From Acetivibrio cellulolyticus CD2 (GTDB lineage: Bacteria; Bacillota; Clostridia; Acetivibrionales; Acetivibrionaceae), in the NCBI RefSeq assembly GCF_000179595.2, contig NZ_JH556657.1, positions 416,946-480,945 of the forward strand: DNA of 64,000 bases, written 5' to 3'. Position 1 is the first letter of the stretch; each line of letters opens with the position of its first letter. The notes below the pieces were generated by a model. The model had not been told where the DNA came from, searched no databases, and saw only the letters and a list, made by a program, of their open reading frames with translations. Both the position numbers and the translations under genes were made by a program. Positions 43,530 through 54,660 of the stretch are shown in pieces.

Positions 43530-44972
43530 ATGAATAGTATATGCTGCGAGATCTTTGATGACAAGGATTTCAGGCTTGATAAGCTTAATGAGGAGTGCGG
43601 CGTTTTTGGAGTATTTGGAAGAGATAATTTAGATAGTGCCCGATTAACTTATTATGCTTTGTATGCATTGCAGCACAGAGGCCAGGAAAGCGCAGGTATT
43701 GCAGTTAATAATAATGGTGAATTTGCGTATCATAAGGATATGGGACTTGTACCCGAAATTTTCAATGAAGAAACAATAAAGAGCTTAAAAGGGCAGAGTG
43801 CCATTGGACATGTACGTTATTCAACTACGGGAGCAAGTCTTAGAGATAATGCTCAGCCTATGGTTATCAAATATAAGAATGGGCACATGGGACTTGCACA
43901 CAATGGAAATCTTGTCAATGCATCGGAGGTTAGGGAAAAGCTTGAGGGAGATGGAGTAATCTTTCAATCCAGCAATGACTCGGAAGTAATACTTAATCTT
44001 ATTTCAAGATGCAGGCTTAAAACCTCGGGAATTGAAGATGCTATTGTTAAAATGATGGATGAAATCAAAGGTTCATATGCACTGGTTATATTGACTCCCC
44101 AAAAACTTATCGGAGTCAGAGATCCTTTTGGTATAAGGCCGCTTTGTATTGGACAGTTGGAAGAATCCTATGTTTTAGCTTCAGAGACTTGTGCCTTAGA
44201 TGCGGTTGGGGCCAGTTATGTAAGAGATGTAAATCCTGGTGAGATTGTATTAATTGATAAGAATGGTTTAACCTCTGTTCAGACAAAAGCTCCAGAAGAA
44301 TCAAAGCTTTGCATATTTGAACATATCTATTTTGCAAGACCAGACAGTTATATAGATGGTGCAAGTGTTTACAGATCAAGGCTGGAGGCAGGGAAAAGAC
44401 TTGCAAAGGATTATCCTGTTGATGCCGATCTGGTAATAGGAGTTCCCGATTCGGGATTGACAGCGGCTATGGGGTATTCAAGGGAATCGGGAATACCATA
44501 TGGTGTTGGACTTATAAAGAACAGATATATTGGTAGAACATTTATACAACCTGATCAGGATAAAAGAGAAAAGGGCGTAAAAATTAAGCTCAATGCCTTA
44601 AAGGATGCAATAGACGGAAAAAGAGTAATAATGATAGATGACTCGATAGTTAGAGGTACCACTAGTAGAAGAATTGTACAGCTTTTAAGGGATGCAGGAG
44701 CAAAGGAAGTTCATATGAGGATAAGTTCTCCTCCGCTAAAATTCCCATGTTACTTTGGTATAGATATTTCTTCAAAAGAACAGCTGGTTGCGGCCAAGCA
44801 TAATATTGAAGAAATAAGGGATTTGATTGGAGCAGACAGCTTGGGGTATCTTAGCGTTGAAGGTGTATTACAGACTCCTATTGGTTCAAAATGTAGTTTT
44901 TGTACCGCATGCTTCAGGGGAGATTATCCGATGGAAGTACCGGAAGAGGGAACCAAGTTTTCTTGTGGATGA
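43530..44972 (+). CDS. purF: Amidophosphoribosyltransferase
   Basis: 480 residues from ATG 43,530 with GAGGG ahead; GTG 43,503 (after TAGGAG) is the alternative and would add 9 residues. First committed step of purine synthesis, from PRPP and glutamine. The mature N-terminal nucleophile is the Cys in NEECGVFGVFG after a short propeptide. The PRPP motif is VIMIDDSIVRGTT. Cysteines in FPCYFGID and CSFCTACF match the iron-sulfur ligands of the Bacillus enzyme. The gene begins 38 bases after purE. Confidence 0.95.
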   Translation: MNSICCEIFDDKDFRLDKLNEECGVFGVFGRDNLDSARLTYYALYALQHRGQESAGIAVNNNGEFAYHKDMGLVPEIFNEETIKSLKGQSAIGHVRYSTTGASLRDNAQPMVIKYKNGHMGLAHNGNLVNASEVREKLEGDGVIFQSSNDSEVILNLISRCRLKTSGIEDAIVKMMDEIKGSYALVILTPQKLIGVRDPFGIRPLCIGQLEESYVLASETCALDAVGASYVRDVNPGEIVLIDKNGLTSVQTKAPEESKLCIFEHIYFARPDSYIDGASVYRSRLEAGKRLAKDYPVDADLVIGVPDSGLTAAMGYSRESGIPYGVGLIKNRYIGRTFIQPDQDKREKGVKIKLNALKDAIDGKRVIMIDDSIVRGTTSRRIVQLLRDAGAKEVHMRISSPPLKFPCYFGIDISSKEQLVAAKHNIEEIRDLIGADSLGYLSVEGVLQTPIGSKCSFCTACFRGDYPMEVPEEGTKFSCG

Positions 44973-44984
44973 TAATACTAGCAA

Positions 44985-45037
44985 ATAGGTGAAGCAAACT
45001 TGCTAATATCGATGGGGCTAAATGCCCTTGGGTTTTT
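44985..45037 (+). repeat. Two-hairpin intergenic element, copy C, between purF and purM
   Basis: AGCAAA/TTGCT hairpin, AATATCG linker, then GGGC/GCCC (45,015-45,027) with loop TAAAT and TTTTTG tail. It shares ATGGGGCTAAATGCCC with copy B. As it lies inside the pur operon it could attenuate purM onward. Confidence 0.6.
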
Positions 45038-45067
45038 GATAAAATTATAAATTTTGGGGGTAGGGTA

Positions 45068-46090
45068 ATGAGTAGTTATAAAGATGCCGGCGTTGATGTT
45101 GAAGCTGGATATGAAGGCGTTAAACTGATGAAGAAAGATGTTCAAAGGACGTTCAGACCTGAGGTGCTCACTGATATAGGTGGCTTTGGGGGTCTTTTTG
45201 CACTAAATAAGGACAAGTATCAGGAACCGGTTTTAGTATCGGGAACAGATGGTGTTGGTACAAAACTAAAAATTGCATTTATGATGGATAAGCACGATAC
45301 AATTGGAATTGACTGCGTTGCTATGTGTGTAAACGATATTGCTTGCAGCGGAGCCGAACCGTTATTTTTCCTGGACTATATTGCTCTTGGCAAGAACAAG
45401 CCTGAAAAGGTAGCTGAGATTGTAAAGGGTGTAGCTGACGGATGTGTTATGGCAGGTTGTTCACTAATTGGAGGGGAAACAGCGGAAATGCCGGGCTTCT
45501 ACCCTGATGAAGATTATGATGTAGCAGGATTTGCAGTAGGTATAGTTGATAAAAGCAAGGTAATTAACGGAAAAAGAATTAAAGCAGGAGATAAACTTAT
45601 AGGTATTTCGTCTTCAGGAATACACAGCAACGGCTATTCTCTTGTAAGAAAGGTTTTAGCTCCAAGCAAGGAAAAATTATCACAAGAGGTTAAAGCATTA
45701 GGAACTACACTTGGGGAAGAGCTTATAAAGCCAACAAAGATATATGTAAAGACTATATTGGACTTGAAAGATAAATTTGATATAAAAGGAATATGTCACA
45801 TCACAGGCGGGGGCTTCTATGAAAATATGCCTAGAATGCTTCCTGAAGGATTGGGAATTAAGATATTCAAAGGAAGCTGGCCTATCCTTCCTATATTCAA
45901 TTTGCTACAGAGTCTTGGGAATGTAAGCGATAAGGATATGTTCAATACATTTAACATGGGTGTAGGTCTTGCTATGGCTGTAGACAGCCAAATTGCAAAC
46001 GAAGTAGTAAACTACTTGAACAGAGAAAAAGAAGAAGCCTATATAATCGGAGAGATAGTAAGCGGAAAGTCTGAGGTAGAAATATGCTGA
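45068..46090 (+). CDS. purM: Phosphoribosylformylglycinamidine cyclo-ligase (AIR synthetase)
   Basis: 340 residues with GGGGGTAGGG ahead. [44 protein letters not shown] and [15 protein letters not shown] are standard PurM motifs. It closes the imidazole ring to give AIR, using ATP. It overlaps purN by 7 bases. Confidence 0.97.
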   Translation: MSSYKDAGVDVEAGYEGVKLMKKDVQRTFRPEVLTDIGGFGGLFALNKDKYQEPVLVSGTDGVGTKLKIAFMMDKHDTIGIDCVAMCVNDIACSGAEPLFFLDYIALGKNKPEKVAEIVKGVADGCVMAGCSLIGGETAEMPGFYPDEDYDVAGFAVGIVDKSKVINGKRIKAGDKLIGISSSGIHSNGYSLVRKVLAPSKEKLSQEVKALGTTLGEELIKPTKIYVKTILDLKDKFDIKGICHITGGGFYENMPRMLPEGLGIKIFKGSWPILPIFNLLQSLGNVSDKDMFNTFNMGVGLAMAVDSQIANEVVNYLNREKEEAYIIGEIVSGKSEVEIC

Positions 46091-46710
46091 AAATAGGCGT
46101 ACTCGTATCGGGTGGGGGCACAAACCTCCAGGCAATTATTGATAAGTTGGAAAACGGCTATTTGAGCAATTGCTCCATTGTTACGGTGGTATCCAGCAAA
46201 CCTGATACTTACGCACTGGAAAGGGCACGTAAGCACGATATTGAAGGAGTGTGCATAGCAAGAAAGAGTTTCCCTTCGATAGAGGAATATGACCTTGCCT
46301 TAATTTCTCACCTTGAGAGCCATGGTGTAGAGCTTGTAGTAATGGCAGGATTCCTTTCCATACTTGGTGAAACGTTTATAAAGAGGTATGAGGGCAGGAT
46401 AATCAATGTGCATCCTGCACTCATACCATCGTTTTGCGGTAAAGGGTATTATGGATTGACACCTCATGTTAAAGCACTTGAGTATGGTGTAAAGGTGACA
46501 GGTGCAACAGTACATTTTGTGGAACTTGAGGCTGATGCAGGACCAATTATCCTGCAGAAAGCAGTTTGTATAAAAGAGGATGATACCCCAGAAACTCTAC
46601 AGAAAAGAGTGATGGAGGAAGCAGAGTGGGACATACTTCCAAAGGCTATAAAGCTGATTTCTGAAAACAAGGTATTTATTGAAGGCAGAAGAGTCAAAAT
46701 TTTAGATTAA
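46084..46710 (+). CDS. purN: Phosphoribosylglycinamide formyltransferase
   Basis: 208 residues. [16 protein letters not shown] at the N-terminus, [33 protein letters not shown] (catalytic Asn-His pair in NVHPAL) and [10 protein letters not shown] are PurN signatures. It adds a formyl group from 10-formyltetrahydrofolate to GAR. The start lies inside the end of purM, so translation is coupled. Confidence 0.96.
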   Translation: MLKIGVLVSGGGTNLQAIIDKLENGYLSNCSIVTVVSSKPDTYALERARKHDIEGVCIARKSFPSIEEYDLALISHLESHGVELVVMAGFLSILGETFIKRYEGRIINVHPALIPSFCGKGYYGLTPHVKALEYGVKVTGATVHFVELEADAGPIILQKAVCIKEDDTPETLQKRVMEEAEWDILPKAIKLISENKVFIEGRRVKILD

Positions 46711-46729
46711 AAATATTAGGAGTGATAAT

Positions 46730-48274
46730 ATGATTAAGCGTGCGTTGATAAGTGTATCTGACAAAACCGGAATTGTTGATCTTGCAAAAGAACTTTCAAG
46801 TATAGGAGTGGAGATTATATCCACTGGTGGAACCCATAAAGCATTGAGCGATGCAGGTATAAATGTTATAAACATCTCTGATGTTACGGGTTTCCCTGAG
46901 TGCCTTGATGGAAGAGTAAAGACTCTCCACCCAAAGGTTCATGGCGGACTTCTTGCAATGAGAAGTAATCCTGAACATATGAAACAGATAAAAGAGCTTG
47001 GAATAGACCCTATAGATATGGTTATTATAAACCTTTATCCATTTAAACAAACTATTCTAAAAGGACATGTTGAATTGGAAGAAGCTATCGAAAATATCGA
47101 TATAGGTGGACCTACAATGCTTCGTGCAGCAGCAAAGAACTATCAGGATGTAGTTGTAATTGTTGATCCTCAAGATTACCAGATGGTTATAGATGAACTT
47201 AAGTCATCAAAAGAGATTTCTGTAAAGACTAAATTCAAGCTTGCATCAAAGGTATTCGAGCACACAAGCCACTATGATACATTGATTGCAAAGTACTTGA
47301 GGGATAAGGTTGGAGAAGAGGAATTCCCACAAACTTTATCACTTACTTTTGAAAAGGTTCAGGATATGAGATATGGAGAAAATCCTCATCAGAAGGCTGT
47401 TTTCTACAAAGAAATAGGTGCAAATATCGGATGTATATCTTCAGCAAAACAGCTTCATGGTAAAGAAATGTCCTATAATAATATCAATGATGCCAATGGA
47501 GCTCTTGACCTTTTGAAGGAATTTGACGAGCCCTCAGTTGTAGCAGTTAAGCACGCAAATCCATGCGGAGTTGCAAGTGCCGATAATATTTATGACGCTT
47601 ATGTAAAAACTTATGAAGCGGATCCCGTATCAATATTTGGTGGAATCATTGCTGCAAACAGAGAAATTGATGAAAAAACAGCACAGGAAATCAACAAGAT
47701 ATTCGTTGAAATTGTTATTGCGCCTTCTTATACAGAAGAAGCGCTGAAGATTCTTACTCAGAAGAAGAACATCAGAGTACTGCAGTTAGACAATATTTCA
47801 GCAAAACTCCCAGCCGGTACATACGATATGAAAAAGGTTGCAGGCGGTTTGTTGGTTCAAAGCTATAATAACGAGCTTTTGAATGTTGATGAGCTACAAT
47901 TTGTTACTGATAAGAAGCCTACGAAGGAAGAGTTGGAAAGCCTTATTTTTGCGATGAAGGTAGTAAAACATACCAAGTCCAATGGCATAACTCTTGCAAA
48001 AGGCAAACAGTCTTTAGGAGTTGGCCCTGGCCAAACTAACAGAATAATGGCTGCAAAGATTGCAATCGAATATGCTGGAGAGCGTGCTAAAGGTGCTGTT
48101 ATGGCTTCCGACGCATTTTTCCCATTCCCTGATTGTGTAGAAGCAGCTGCAGCAGCAGGCATTACTGCAATAATTCATCCAGGCGGATCTGTGAATGACC
48201 AGCAATCTATAGATGCCTGCAATAAGTATGGTATAGCTATGGTAATGTCAGGAAAGAGACACTTTAAGCACTAA
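46730..48274 (+). CDS. purH: Bifunctional AICAR transformylase / IMP cyclohydrolase
   Basis: 514 residues with AGGAGTG ahead. The N-terminal MGS-like cyclohydrolase domain ([16 protein letters not shown], then [12 protein letters not shown] and [16 protein letters not shown]) is followed by the transformylase ([38 protein letters not shown]). It performs the last two steps to IMP. Full length and standard order. Confidence 0.97.
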   Translation: MIKRALISVSDKTGIVDLAKELSSIGVEIISTGGTHKALSDAGINVINISDVTGFPECLDGRVKTLHPKVHGGLLAMRSNPEHMKQIKELGIDPIDMVIINLYPFKQTILKGHVELEEAIENIDIGGPTMLRAAAKNYQDVVVIVDPQDYQMVIDELKSSKEISVKTKFKLASKVFEHTSHYDTLIAKYLRDKVGEEEFPQTLSLTFEKVQDMRYGENPHQKAVFYKEIGANIGCISSAKQLHGKEMSYNNINDANGALDLLKEFDEPSVVAVKHANPCGVASADNIYDAYVKTYEADPVSIFGGIIAANREIDEKTAQEINKIFVEIVIAPSYTEEALKILTQKKNIRVLQLDNISAKLPAGTYDMKKVAGGLLVQSYNNELLNVDELQFVTDKKPTKEELESLIFAMKVVKHTKSNGITLAKGKQSLGVGPGQTNRIMAAKIAIEYAGERAKGAVMASDAFFPFPDCVEAAAAAGITAIIHPGGSVNDQQSIDACNKYGIAMVMSGKRHFKH

Positions 48275-48394
48275 TTTAATATGCTATTTACTGCTACAGG
48301 GGATAGCTTTTTATAAGCTTATCCCCTGATAGGTTTGCACCATATTGTGCAAAGAAAGTTGCGAAGAATCTTTAGTTCTTGGGAAAATTGGTGT

Positions 48395-48440
48395 ACTTAT
48401 GGAATAGGCATCTAGGTTTAAACACCTTTGAGATTTTATT
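48395..48440 (+). repeat. Two-hairpin intergenic element, copy D, before purD
   Basis: AGGT/ACCT hairpin around 48,413-48,427 followed by TTGAGATTTTATTTAAGG, the same tail as copies B and E. The upstream hairpin is weak. It directly precedes the purD ribosome site. Confidence 0.4.
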
Positions 48441-48454
48441 TAAGGAGTGGTATG

Positions 48455-49714
48455 ATGAAGGTTTTGGTTGTAGGCAGCGGTGGACGTGAACATACGCTTG
48501 TATGGAAAATAGCTCAGAACAAGCAGGTAAAGGAACTTTATTGTGCACCTGGAAATGGTGGAATATCAGCTATTGCAAATTGTGTGCCTGTAAAGGCTAT
48601 GGATATAGATGGAATGGTAAGCTTTGCAAAGGAAAAGAGTATAGATATGGTTGTTGTTGCACCCGATGATCCGCTTGCAGCAGGTATGGTGGATGCCCTT
48701 GAAAAAGAGGGAATCAGGGCATTTGGACCAAGGAAAAATGCTGCCATAATAGAAGGCAGCAAAGCTTTTGCTAAAGATCTTATGAAGAAATATAACATTC
48801 CTACAGCAAAGTATGAAGTCTTTGATAAAAGCAGTGATGCATTGGAATACTTGAAAACTCAGAAATTCCCTACAGTTATAAAAGCGGATGGATTAGCTTT
48901 GGGTAAAGGTGTTATAATTGCTCAGAATATTGAAGAAGCGAATGAAGCAGTTGTTAATATCATGGAGGATAAGGCATTTGGAGAAGCAGGAAACAAGGTT
49001 GTAATAGAGGAATTCATGGTAGGACCTGAAGTTTCTGTACTTGCTTTTACTGATGGTAAAACGGTTAAGCCAATGGTGAGTTCACAGGATCACAAGAGGG
49101 CACTAGATAATGACCAGGGTCTTAATACCGGAGGTATGGGTACTTTCTCGCCAAGCAGAATCTATACCAAAGAAATGGCAGATTACTGTATGGAGAAAAT
49201 ATTCAAACCGACAGTGGATGCAATGAATAAAGAGGACAGAAAGTTTAAGGGAATATTGTATTTCGGAATTATGGTAACCAGTGAAGGACCGAAGGTTCTT
49301 GAGTACAATGCAAGATTTGGAGATCCTGAAACTCAGGTTGTAATTCCAAGGCTAAAGACTGACCTAATCGAAATTTTCAATGCCATAATAGATGAAAAGC
49401 TTGATGAAGTTAATATAGAGTGGGAAGATAATGCTGCTGTGTGTGTTATTATGGCATCGGGCGGATACCCTCAGAAGTATCAGACAGGCTATGAAATAAC
49501 AGGCCTTGATGAAGCACAAAAAGATTCAAGCACAGTTGTATTCCATGCCGGCACAAAATTTGAGGATGGAAAGTACTATACTGCAGGCGGCAGAGTTTTA
49601 GGAGTTACCGCTGTAGAGAGCAACCTTGATCTGGCAATCAAAAAGGCTTATGAAGGTGTTGCAAAGGTAAGTTTTAAAGATATGCACTACAGAAAAGATA
49701 TAGGCATTAAGTAA
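48455..49714 (+). CDS. purD: Phosphoribosylamine--glycine ligase
   Basis: 419 residues from ATG 48,455 (AAGGAG 8 bases ahead); the ATG 3 bases earlier is possible. MKVLVVGSGGREHTLVWKIA, the ATP-grasp segment FPTVIKADGLALGKGVIIAQ, DHKRALDNDQGLNTGGMG and YNARFGDPETQVV are all typical of GAR synthetase. It is the last gene of the cluster; a terminator follows. purC, purL, purQ, purS, purB and purK are not in this window. Confidence 0.96.
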   Translation: MKVLVVGSGGREHTLVWKIAQNKQVKELYCAPGNGGISAIANCVPVKAMDIDGMVSFAKEKSIDMVVVAPDDPLAAGMVDALEKEGIRAFGPRKNAAIIEGSKAFAKDLMKKYNIPTAKYEVFDKSSDALEYLKTQKFPTVIKADGLALGKGVIIAQNIEEANEAVVNIMEDKAFGEAGNKVVIEEFMVGPEVSVLAFTDGKTVKPMVSSQDHKRALDNDQGLNTGGMGTFSPSRIYTKEMADYCMEKIFKPTVDAMNKEDRKFKGILYFGIMVTSEGPKVLEYNARFGDPETQVVIPRLKTDLIEIFNAIIDEKLDEVNIEWEDNAAVCVIMASGGYPQKYQTGYEITGLDEAQKDSSTVVFHAGTKFEDGKYYTAGGRVLGVTAVESNLDLAIKKAYEGVAKVSFKDMHYRKDIGIK

Positions 49715-49727
49715 AAGGAAAACATAT

Positions 49728-49770
49728 AAGTGCTTTGGTAGATTGGATGATCTGCCGGAGCACTTTTTTT
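49728..49770 (+). terminator. Terminator after purD
   Basis: AAGTGCT and AGCACTT pair, with seven or more T residues after the stem. Confidence 0.85.
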
Positions 49771-49977
49771 GTATGAAGTCAAAGAAATATTAAGGGATAA
49801 TACTGAATTTTTATATCGTAAATAAGCAGGAATAGTAATTGCAGATAAAGAAAAGAATAATATGGAAGTTCAGAGTACTGACGAGATGAGATTGATAAAT
49901 TTAGTCTTGTAATGCTTTTCGGTTTAAAGGAAACAAGGTAGCGTTTCTTTGTTCACTATGCGATTAGGAGGAAGGGT

Positions 49978-52254
49978 ATGGATAAGAGTATTAAGGAAAT
50001 TATTAGCAAAATGACTGTTGAAGAAAAAGCCAGTTTATGTTCCGGGTTGGATTTTTGGAATACTAAGGCTGTAAAAAGGCTCGGAATACCTTCAATTATG
50101 ATGACTGATGGCCCTCATGGATTAAGGAAGCAAGATGAGAGTGTAGAAGAGTTATTTGACATTAATAATAGTATTCCGGCCACATGCTTTCCTACTGCGT
50201 CTGGATTAGCCTGTTCATGGGACAGAAAACTTGTAGAAAGGGTTGGAATAGCATTAGGGGAAGAGTGCCAGGCGGAAGGTGTTTATATACTTCTAGGACC
50301 CGGGGCTAATATAAAGCGTTCACCCCTATGCGGAAGAAATTTTGAGTACTTTTCTGAAGACCCTTACCTTTCAACTGAAATAGCTGCCAGCCACATCAGG
50401 GGAGTGCAAAGCCAGGGGGTTGGTGCATCATTAAAGCATTTCTGTGCCAATAATCAGGAGCATAGAAGAATGACTATTGATGTGGTTATTGATGAAAGGA
50501 CACTGCGGGAGATTTATTTTGCAAGCTTCGAAGGTGCTGTAAAGCAGTCAAAGCCGTGGACTGTTATGTGTTCTTATAACAGGATCAACGGCGAATTTGG
50601 CTCTCAAAATAAGTATACGCTTACCGATGTTTTGAGAAATGAATGGGGGCATGATGGTTTTGTAGTATCGGATTGGGGAGCAGTTAATGATAGGGTAGCT
50701 GGACTTGAAGCCGGTCTGGAGTTGGAGATGCCTTCAAGTGGTGGAGAGAGAGATAAGGAAATAGTAGATGCTGTTAAAAACGGCAGATTGTCCGAAGAAA
50801 TTCTTGATAAGGCGGTAGAAAGATTATTGGGAATAACCTTCAGGGCTGTTGATAATAAAAAGGCAAATGCCACTTTTGATAAGAAAATTCATCACGAATT
50901 GGCAAGGGAAGCTGCAAGAGAGTCTATGGTTCTGTTGAAAAATGAAAATAGCATTTTACCTATAAAAAGAGAAGGTACTATAGCGTTGATTGGAGCTTTT
51001 GCAAAGGAGCCAAGGTATCAGGGTAGTGGCAGCTCTCATGTCAGACCGATTATGCTCGAAAGTGCATATGACGGAATAATAAAGTCAGTGGGGCAAAAGG
51101 CCGAAATAAACTACTCACAGGGATATGAATCAGAAAATGACGTTGTAGATGAAAAGTTGATAAACGAGGCAAAGGAAGTTGCTATAAAATCAGATGTAGC
51201 CGTTGTATTTGTAGGATTGACTGAAGAATATGAATCAGAGGGATATGACAGGACACATTTGAGAATACCTGAAAATCATATTAAACTTATTGAGGCAGTT
51301 GCAGAAGTGCAAAGCAAGACAATTGTAGTACTAAGTAATGGTTCACCAATAGAAATGCCGTGGATAAACAAGGTAAAAGCTGTATTGGAAACTTACCTTA
51401 GCGGTCAGGCGACAGGTGATGCTGTAGCGGATGTGCTATTCGGTGATTTCAGCCCTTGTGGAAAATTAGCTGAAACTTTTCCTGTGGAGCTTAGTCATAA
51501 TCCTTCATATCTAAATTTTCCGGGAGAGGGAGATCGGGTTGAATACAGGGAAGGGCTATTTGTAGGATACAGGTATTATGACGCAAAAAATATAAAACCT
51601 CTATTTCCGTTTGGCTTTGGACTTAGCTATACAAATTTCGAGTACACCGATATAAAGTTGAGTAAAAATGAGATTTTCGATACTGATGTACTAAATGTAA
51701 GTGTAAGGGTTAAGAATACCGGAAAAGTACGTGGGAAAGAAATCGTTCAGCTATATGTAAGAGATGTTGAAAAAAGTGTTGTAAGACCTGACAAGGAGCT
51801 AAAAGGTTTTGAGAAGGTTGAACTTGATGCAGGTGAAGAGAAGACAGTAACTTTTGCTCTGAACAAAAGAGCGTTTGCCTATTATAATACTGAAATCAAG
51901 GATTGGTATGTAGAAACGGGAGATTTTGAGATACTTATTGGAAAGTCCTCACAGGAAATTGTACTAAAAGGTCTTGTCAGGGTTAATTCTACAATAAAGA
52001 TAAATAGGAAATATGATATAAATTCAACAGTTGGAGATATAATTGGGGATCCTGACGGATTAATTAAAGCAAATGGAGTTATGTATGAATATTTGAAAAA
52101 GTTCGGAATGGAAAAAGGGTTGAAAGAGACTAAGAAAAGTACTGTAACAGAGATGGTAAAATATACACCTTTAAGAGCATTACCTGGCTTCAGTAGAGGG
52201 GAAATAACCAAAGATATGGTGGATGAACTTATAAAAGTGCTGGGGAATAGCTGA
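49978..52254 (+). CDS. Glycoside hydrolase family 3 beta-glucosidase
   Basis: 758 residues with AGGAGGAAGGG ahead and no signal peptide, so it works inside the cell. GH3 N-terminal barrel: [45 protein letters not shown], and the nucleophile D232 in [11 protein letters not shown]. The C-terminal GH3 domain carries [12 protein letters not shown], and a fibronectin-III-like domain ([19 protein letters not shown]) follows. Members remove glucose from cellobiose or cellodextrins, or xylose from xylo-oligomers. Downstream glucokinase fits cellodextrin use. A hairpin (AAAGGAAAC/GTTTCTTT, 49,926-49,950) lies in its leader. Confidence 0.93.
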   Translation: MDKSIKEIISKMTVEEKASLCSGLDFWNTKAVKRLGIPSIMMTDGPHGLRKQDESVEELFDINNSIPATCFPTASGLACSWDRKLVERVGIALGEECQAEGVYILLGPGANIKRSPLCGRNFEYFSEDPYLSTEIAASHIRGVQSQGVGASLKHFCANNQEHRRMTIDVVIDERTLREIYFASFEGAVKQSKPWTVMCSYNRINGEFGSQNKYTLTDVLRNEWGHDGFVVSDWGAVNDRVAGLEAGLELEMPSSGGERDKEIVDAVKNGRLSEEILDKAVERLLGITFRAVDNKKANATFDKKIHHELAREAARESMVLLKNENSILPIKREGTIALIGAFAKEPRYQGSGSSHVRPIMLESAYDGIIKSVGQKAEINYSQGYESENDVVDEKLINEAKEVAIKSDVAVVFVGLTEEYESEGYDRTHLRIPENHIKLIEAVAEVQSKTIVVLSNGSPIEMPWINKVKAVLETYLSGQATGDAVADVLFGDFSPCGKLAETFPVELSHNPSYLNFPGEGDRVEYREGLFVGYRYYDAKNIKPLFPFGFGLSYTNFEYTDIKLSKNEIFDTDVLNVSVRVKNTGKVRGKEIVQLYVRDVEKSVVRPDKELKGFEKVELDAGEEKTVTFALNKRAFAYYNTEIKDWYVETGDFEILIGKSSQEIVLKGLVRVNSTIKINRKYDINSTVGDIIGDPDGLIKANGVMYEYLKKFGMEKGLKETKKSTVTEMVKYTPLRALPGFSRGEITKDMVDELIKVLGNS

Positions 52255-52337
52255 AGTATTTCTTGAAGATTGGTTAAATTTTATGTACAATCATATTTAT
52301 ATAGCTTGCTGATTATTCGAAGGATGGAGTTGATCAA

Positions 52338-53300
52338 ATGGGCAAGAAACATATTTGTCTTGATATTGGCGGTACAAAGGTGCTTGGAGCCATTTTAGAC
52401 GAAAAGGACAATATAACATTCAAAGTAAAGAAAAAAACAAAGGTAGATAAGGGATTAGAAAAGGTTGAGGAAAGAATAATTGATGTAGTTGATGAGCTTA
52501 TAAAAGAATCGGGAACAGATAAGAATGAGATAGCGGCAATAGGAGCAGGAGCGCCAGGCGTTATAAATGAAGAAACGGGTGAGATAATATATGCCCCAAA
52601 CCTTCCGTGGAAAAACTATGATATAAAGAAAGTAATGGAAAAAAGGTTTGGTATTCCCTTTTATATTGGAAATGATGCCAATATGGGAATGCTTGGTGAG
52701 TGGAAATACGGAATGGCAGTTAAAAAGGAAAACGTTGTGGGTATATTTGTAGGCACTGGGGTTGGTGGTGGCCTTATAATAAATAATAAACTTTTTACTG
52801 GAAAAAGACATGATGCCGGAGAGCTTGGGCATATGAGCTTAAATACAGAAGGACCATATTGTAACTGTGGTCAGAGGGGTTGTCTTGAAGCTTATGCGAG
52901 TAAAATTTCGATAACCCGGGAAATTAAGGTGCAGATTGAAAGAGGAAGAAAAACAATACTAAAAGACTTGCTGGGAGAAGATTCTATAATCAAAAGTAAA
53001 GATTTAAAAGAAGCTATAGATGCAAAAGACAGTCTTGCATTGGAAGTTATGGATAGGGCTGTTTACTATCTTGCAGCAGGTACAGGTAATCTGATAAATA
53101 TTTTTGGCCCTGATATGGTAGTGCTTGGAGGCGGGGTTTTGGAATCTCTTGGTGATTTTATAATGCCTAGAGTAAAGGACTATGTAAAAAGATTTACATT
53201 GCCTGAGATCCTCAATGGTACGGAAATTGTCCGGAGTGCACTTGGAGATGATGCCATTATTTACGGTTCTTTAGCCATTATTAAAGGGAAAAAAGGGTAG
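52338..53300 (+). CDS. ROK-family glucokinase
   Basis: 320 residues with AAGGATGGAG ahead. [17 protein letters not shown] is the phosphate-binding loop, [14 protein letters not shown] the second, and [10 protein letters not shown] with [13 protein letters not shown] the ROK zinc and catalytic region. It phosphorylates glucose released by the upstream GH3 enzyme. Other ROK sugars (fructose, N-acetylmannosamine) cannot be ruled out. Confidence 0.88.
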   Translation: MGKKHICLDIGGTKVLGAILDEKDNITFKVKKKTKVDKGLEKVEERIIDVVDELIKESGTDKNEIAAIGAGAPGVINEETGEIIYAPNLPWKNYDIKKVMEKRFGIPFYIGNDANMGMLGEWKYGMAVKKENVVGIFVGTGVGGGLIINNKLFTGKRHDAGELGHMSLNTEGPYCNCGQRGCLEAYASKISITREIKVQIERGRKTILKDLLGEDSIIKSKDLKEAIDAKDSLALEVMDRAVYYLAAGTGNLINIFGPDMVVLGGGVLESLGDFIMPRVKDYVKRFTLPEILNGTEIVRSALGDDAIIYGSLAIIKGKKG

Positions 53301-53307
53301 TGATCAA

Positions 53308-53928
53308 GTGGAGGACAATGCAAAAAAGATAGGCATTTCAGGAGGTACTTTCAATCCTATACACTATGGTCATTTGATTGTTGCTGAGATGGTGAGAGAT
53401 AGGTTTGGACTTGAAAAGGTGCTTTTTATTCCTTCCGGCATGCCGCCGCATAAGAATTTGAGTAATGTTGCCAGTGCGGAACACAGGTTTAATATGGTTC
53501 AGCAGGCTGTAAAGGATAACCCTTATTTTGTTGAGTCCAGGATTGAGGTTGAACGTGGGGGCTATACTTATACCATCGATACTCTGAAAAATTTAAGTGA
53601 AATCTATGGAAAGAGTGCAAGGTTATATTATATAATTGGAGCAGATGTATTGAATGATTTGCTTACATGGAGAAACTATCAGGACGTGTTTAATATATGT
53701 GAGTTCATTGCTGTTTTGAGGCCTGGAAACGATTCTGAAGGCTTTAACAAGCAAATGGAATACCTTAGAGATACTTTCTCGGCCAGAATTCATTTTATAG
53801 ATACTCCTCTTATAGAGATATCTTCTACTGAAATCCGAAACAGGATAAAAGGAGGAAGGTCAATAAAATACCTTGTTCCTGACACCGTAGAAGCTTATAT
53901 TAAAGAAAATAAGTTATATATTGATTAG
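53308..53928 (+). CDS. nadD: Nicotinate-nucleotide adenylyltransferase
   Basis: 206 residues from GTG 53,308, seven bases after the glucokinase stop. [20 protein letters not shown] holds the HxGH nucleotidyltransferase motif, PSGMPPHKN follows, and [12 protein letters not shown] is the second conserved motif. It makes deamido-NAD from nicotinate mononucleotide. nadD-yqeK-lytR_C-rsfS is the common Firmicutes order. Confidence 0.95.
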   Translation: MEDNAKKIGISGGTFNPIHYGHLIVAEMVRDRFGLEKVLFIPSGMPPHKNLSNVASAEHRFNMVQQAVKDNPYFVESRIEVERGGYTYTIDTLKNLSEIYGKSARLYYIIGADVLNDLLTWRNYQDVFNICEFIAVLRPGNDSEGFNKQMEYLRDTFSARIHFIDTPLIEISSTEIRNRIKGGRSIKYLVPDTVEAYIKENKLYID

Positions 53929-53983
53929 AAGAGTCAGGTTTAGCTTGAAGGTTTGCATTAGTTTTTAAAAGAGGTATTGATTG

Positions 53984-54550
53984 ATGACAATAGATGAAAT
54001 TAGAGACAAGCTTCAGAAGGTTTTATCACCTAAAAGGTTTAAACATTCATTGGGTGTTATGGAGACAGCCGTTAAACTAGCATCAAAATTTGGAGTTGAT
54101 GTGAAAAAGGCAGAGTTGGCAGGTATCCTTCATGATTGTGCCAGGGAAATAAAAAAGGAAGAAGTTTTAAGACTGTGTAAGGAGCATAATATTGAGGTAG
54201 ATGATATATGTGCTTTGGAGCCTAAGTTGCTCCATGGACCTGTTGGTGCAGTAGTAGCAAGGGCGGAGTATGGAGTAGAGGATGAGGAAATTCTTGGAGC
54301 TATCAACTGCCATACTACAGGCCGCAAGAATATGAACACTTTAGATAAAATAATTTTTCTGGCAGATTATATTGAGCCTGGAAGGGATTTCCCTGGTGTT
54401 GAAAAAGTTAGGGAGGTTGTTTTTGCTGACCTTGACCAGGGAATGGTTATTTCTCTGAGGAGTATTATAAAACATCTGGTTAAAAAAAGAGAACTTATTC
54501 AGATAGATACAATAGACACATGGAATTACGTTATGAAGAATATAGAATAA
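53984..54550 (+). CDS. yqeK: HD-domain phosphohydrolase YqeK (Ap4A hydrolase)
   Basis: 188 residues from ATG 53,984 (AGAGG ahead); TTG 53,981 less likely. RFKHSLGVMETAVKLA, then AGILHDCAREIKKEE, HGPVGAVVARAEYG, ILGAINCHTTGRKNM and ADYIEPGR provide the HD metal ligands. Family members split diadenosine tetraphosphate symmetrically. It sits between nadD and the LytR_C gene. Confidence 0.92.
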   Translation: MTIDEIRDKLQKVLSPKRFKHSLGVMETAVKLASKFGVDVKKAELAGILHDCAREIKKEEVLRLCKEHNIEVDDICALEPKLLHGPVGAVVARAEYGVEDEEILGAINCHTTGRKNMNTLDKIIFLADYIEPGRDFPGVEKVREVVFADLDQGMVISLRSIIKHLVKKRELIQIDTIDTWNYVMKNIE

Positions 54551-54574
54551 ACTGTTGAGTTTTTCATTTTAGGT

Positions 54575-54631
54575 ATTTGCAAAGCAAATGTTTCAAAAAT
54601 TGGATGGTCTCAAAACATATGAGATTTTGCT
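54575..54631 (+). repeat. Two-hairpin intergenic element, copy E
   Basis: TTTGCAAAGCAAA hairpin, CAAAAAT linker, then TCTC/GAGA hairpin with loop AAAACATAT (54,608-54,623) and ATTTTGC tail. It lies 30 bases before the next start. Confidence 0.45.
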
Positions 54632-54660
54632 TGGTGGAACTTGTGGAGGTTTGCTGCAAT

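Noticed and set aside
49926-49950. Hairpin before the GH3 gene as a LacI-type operator
   Set aside because: The half-sites are imperfect and no matching regulator gene is near; left only as a note in the gene entry.
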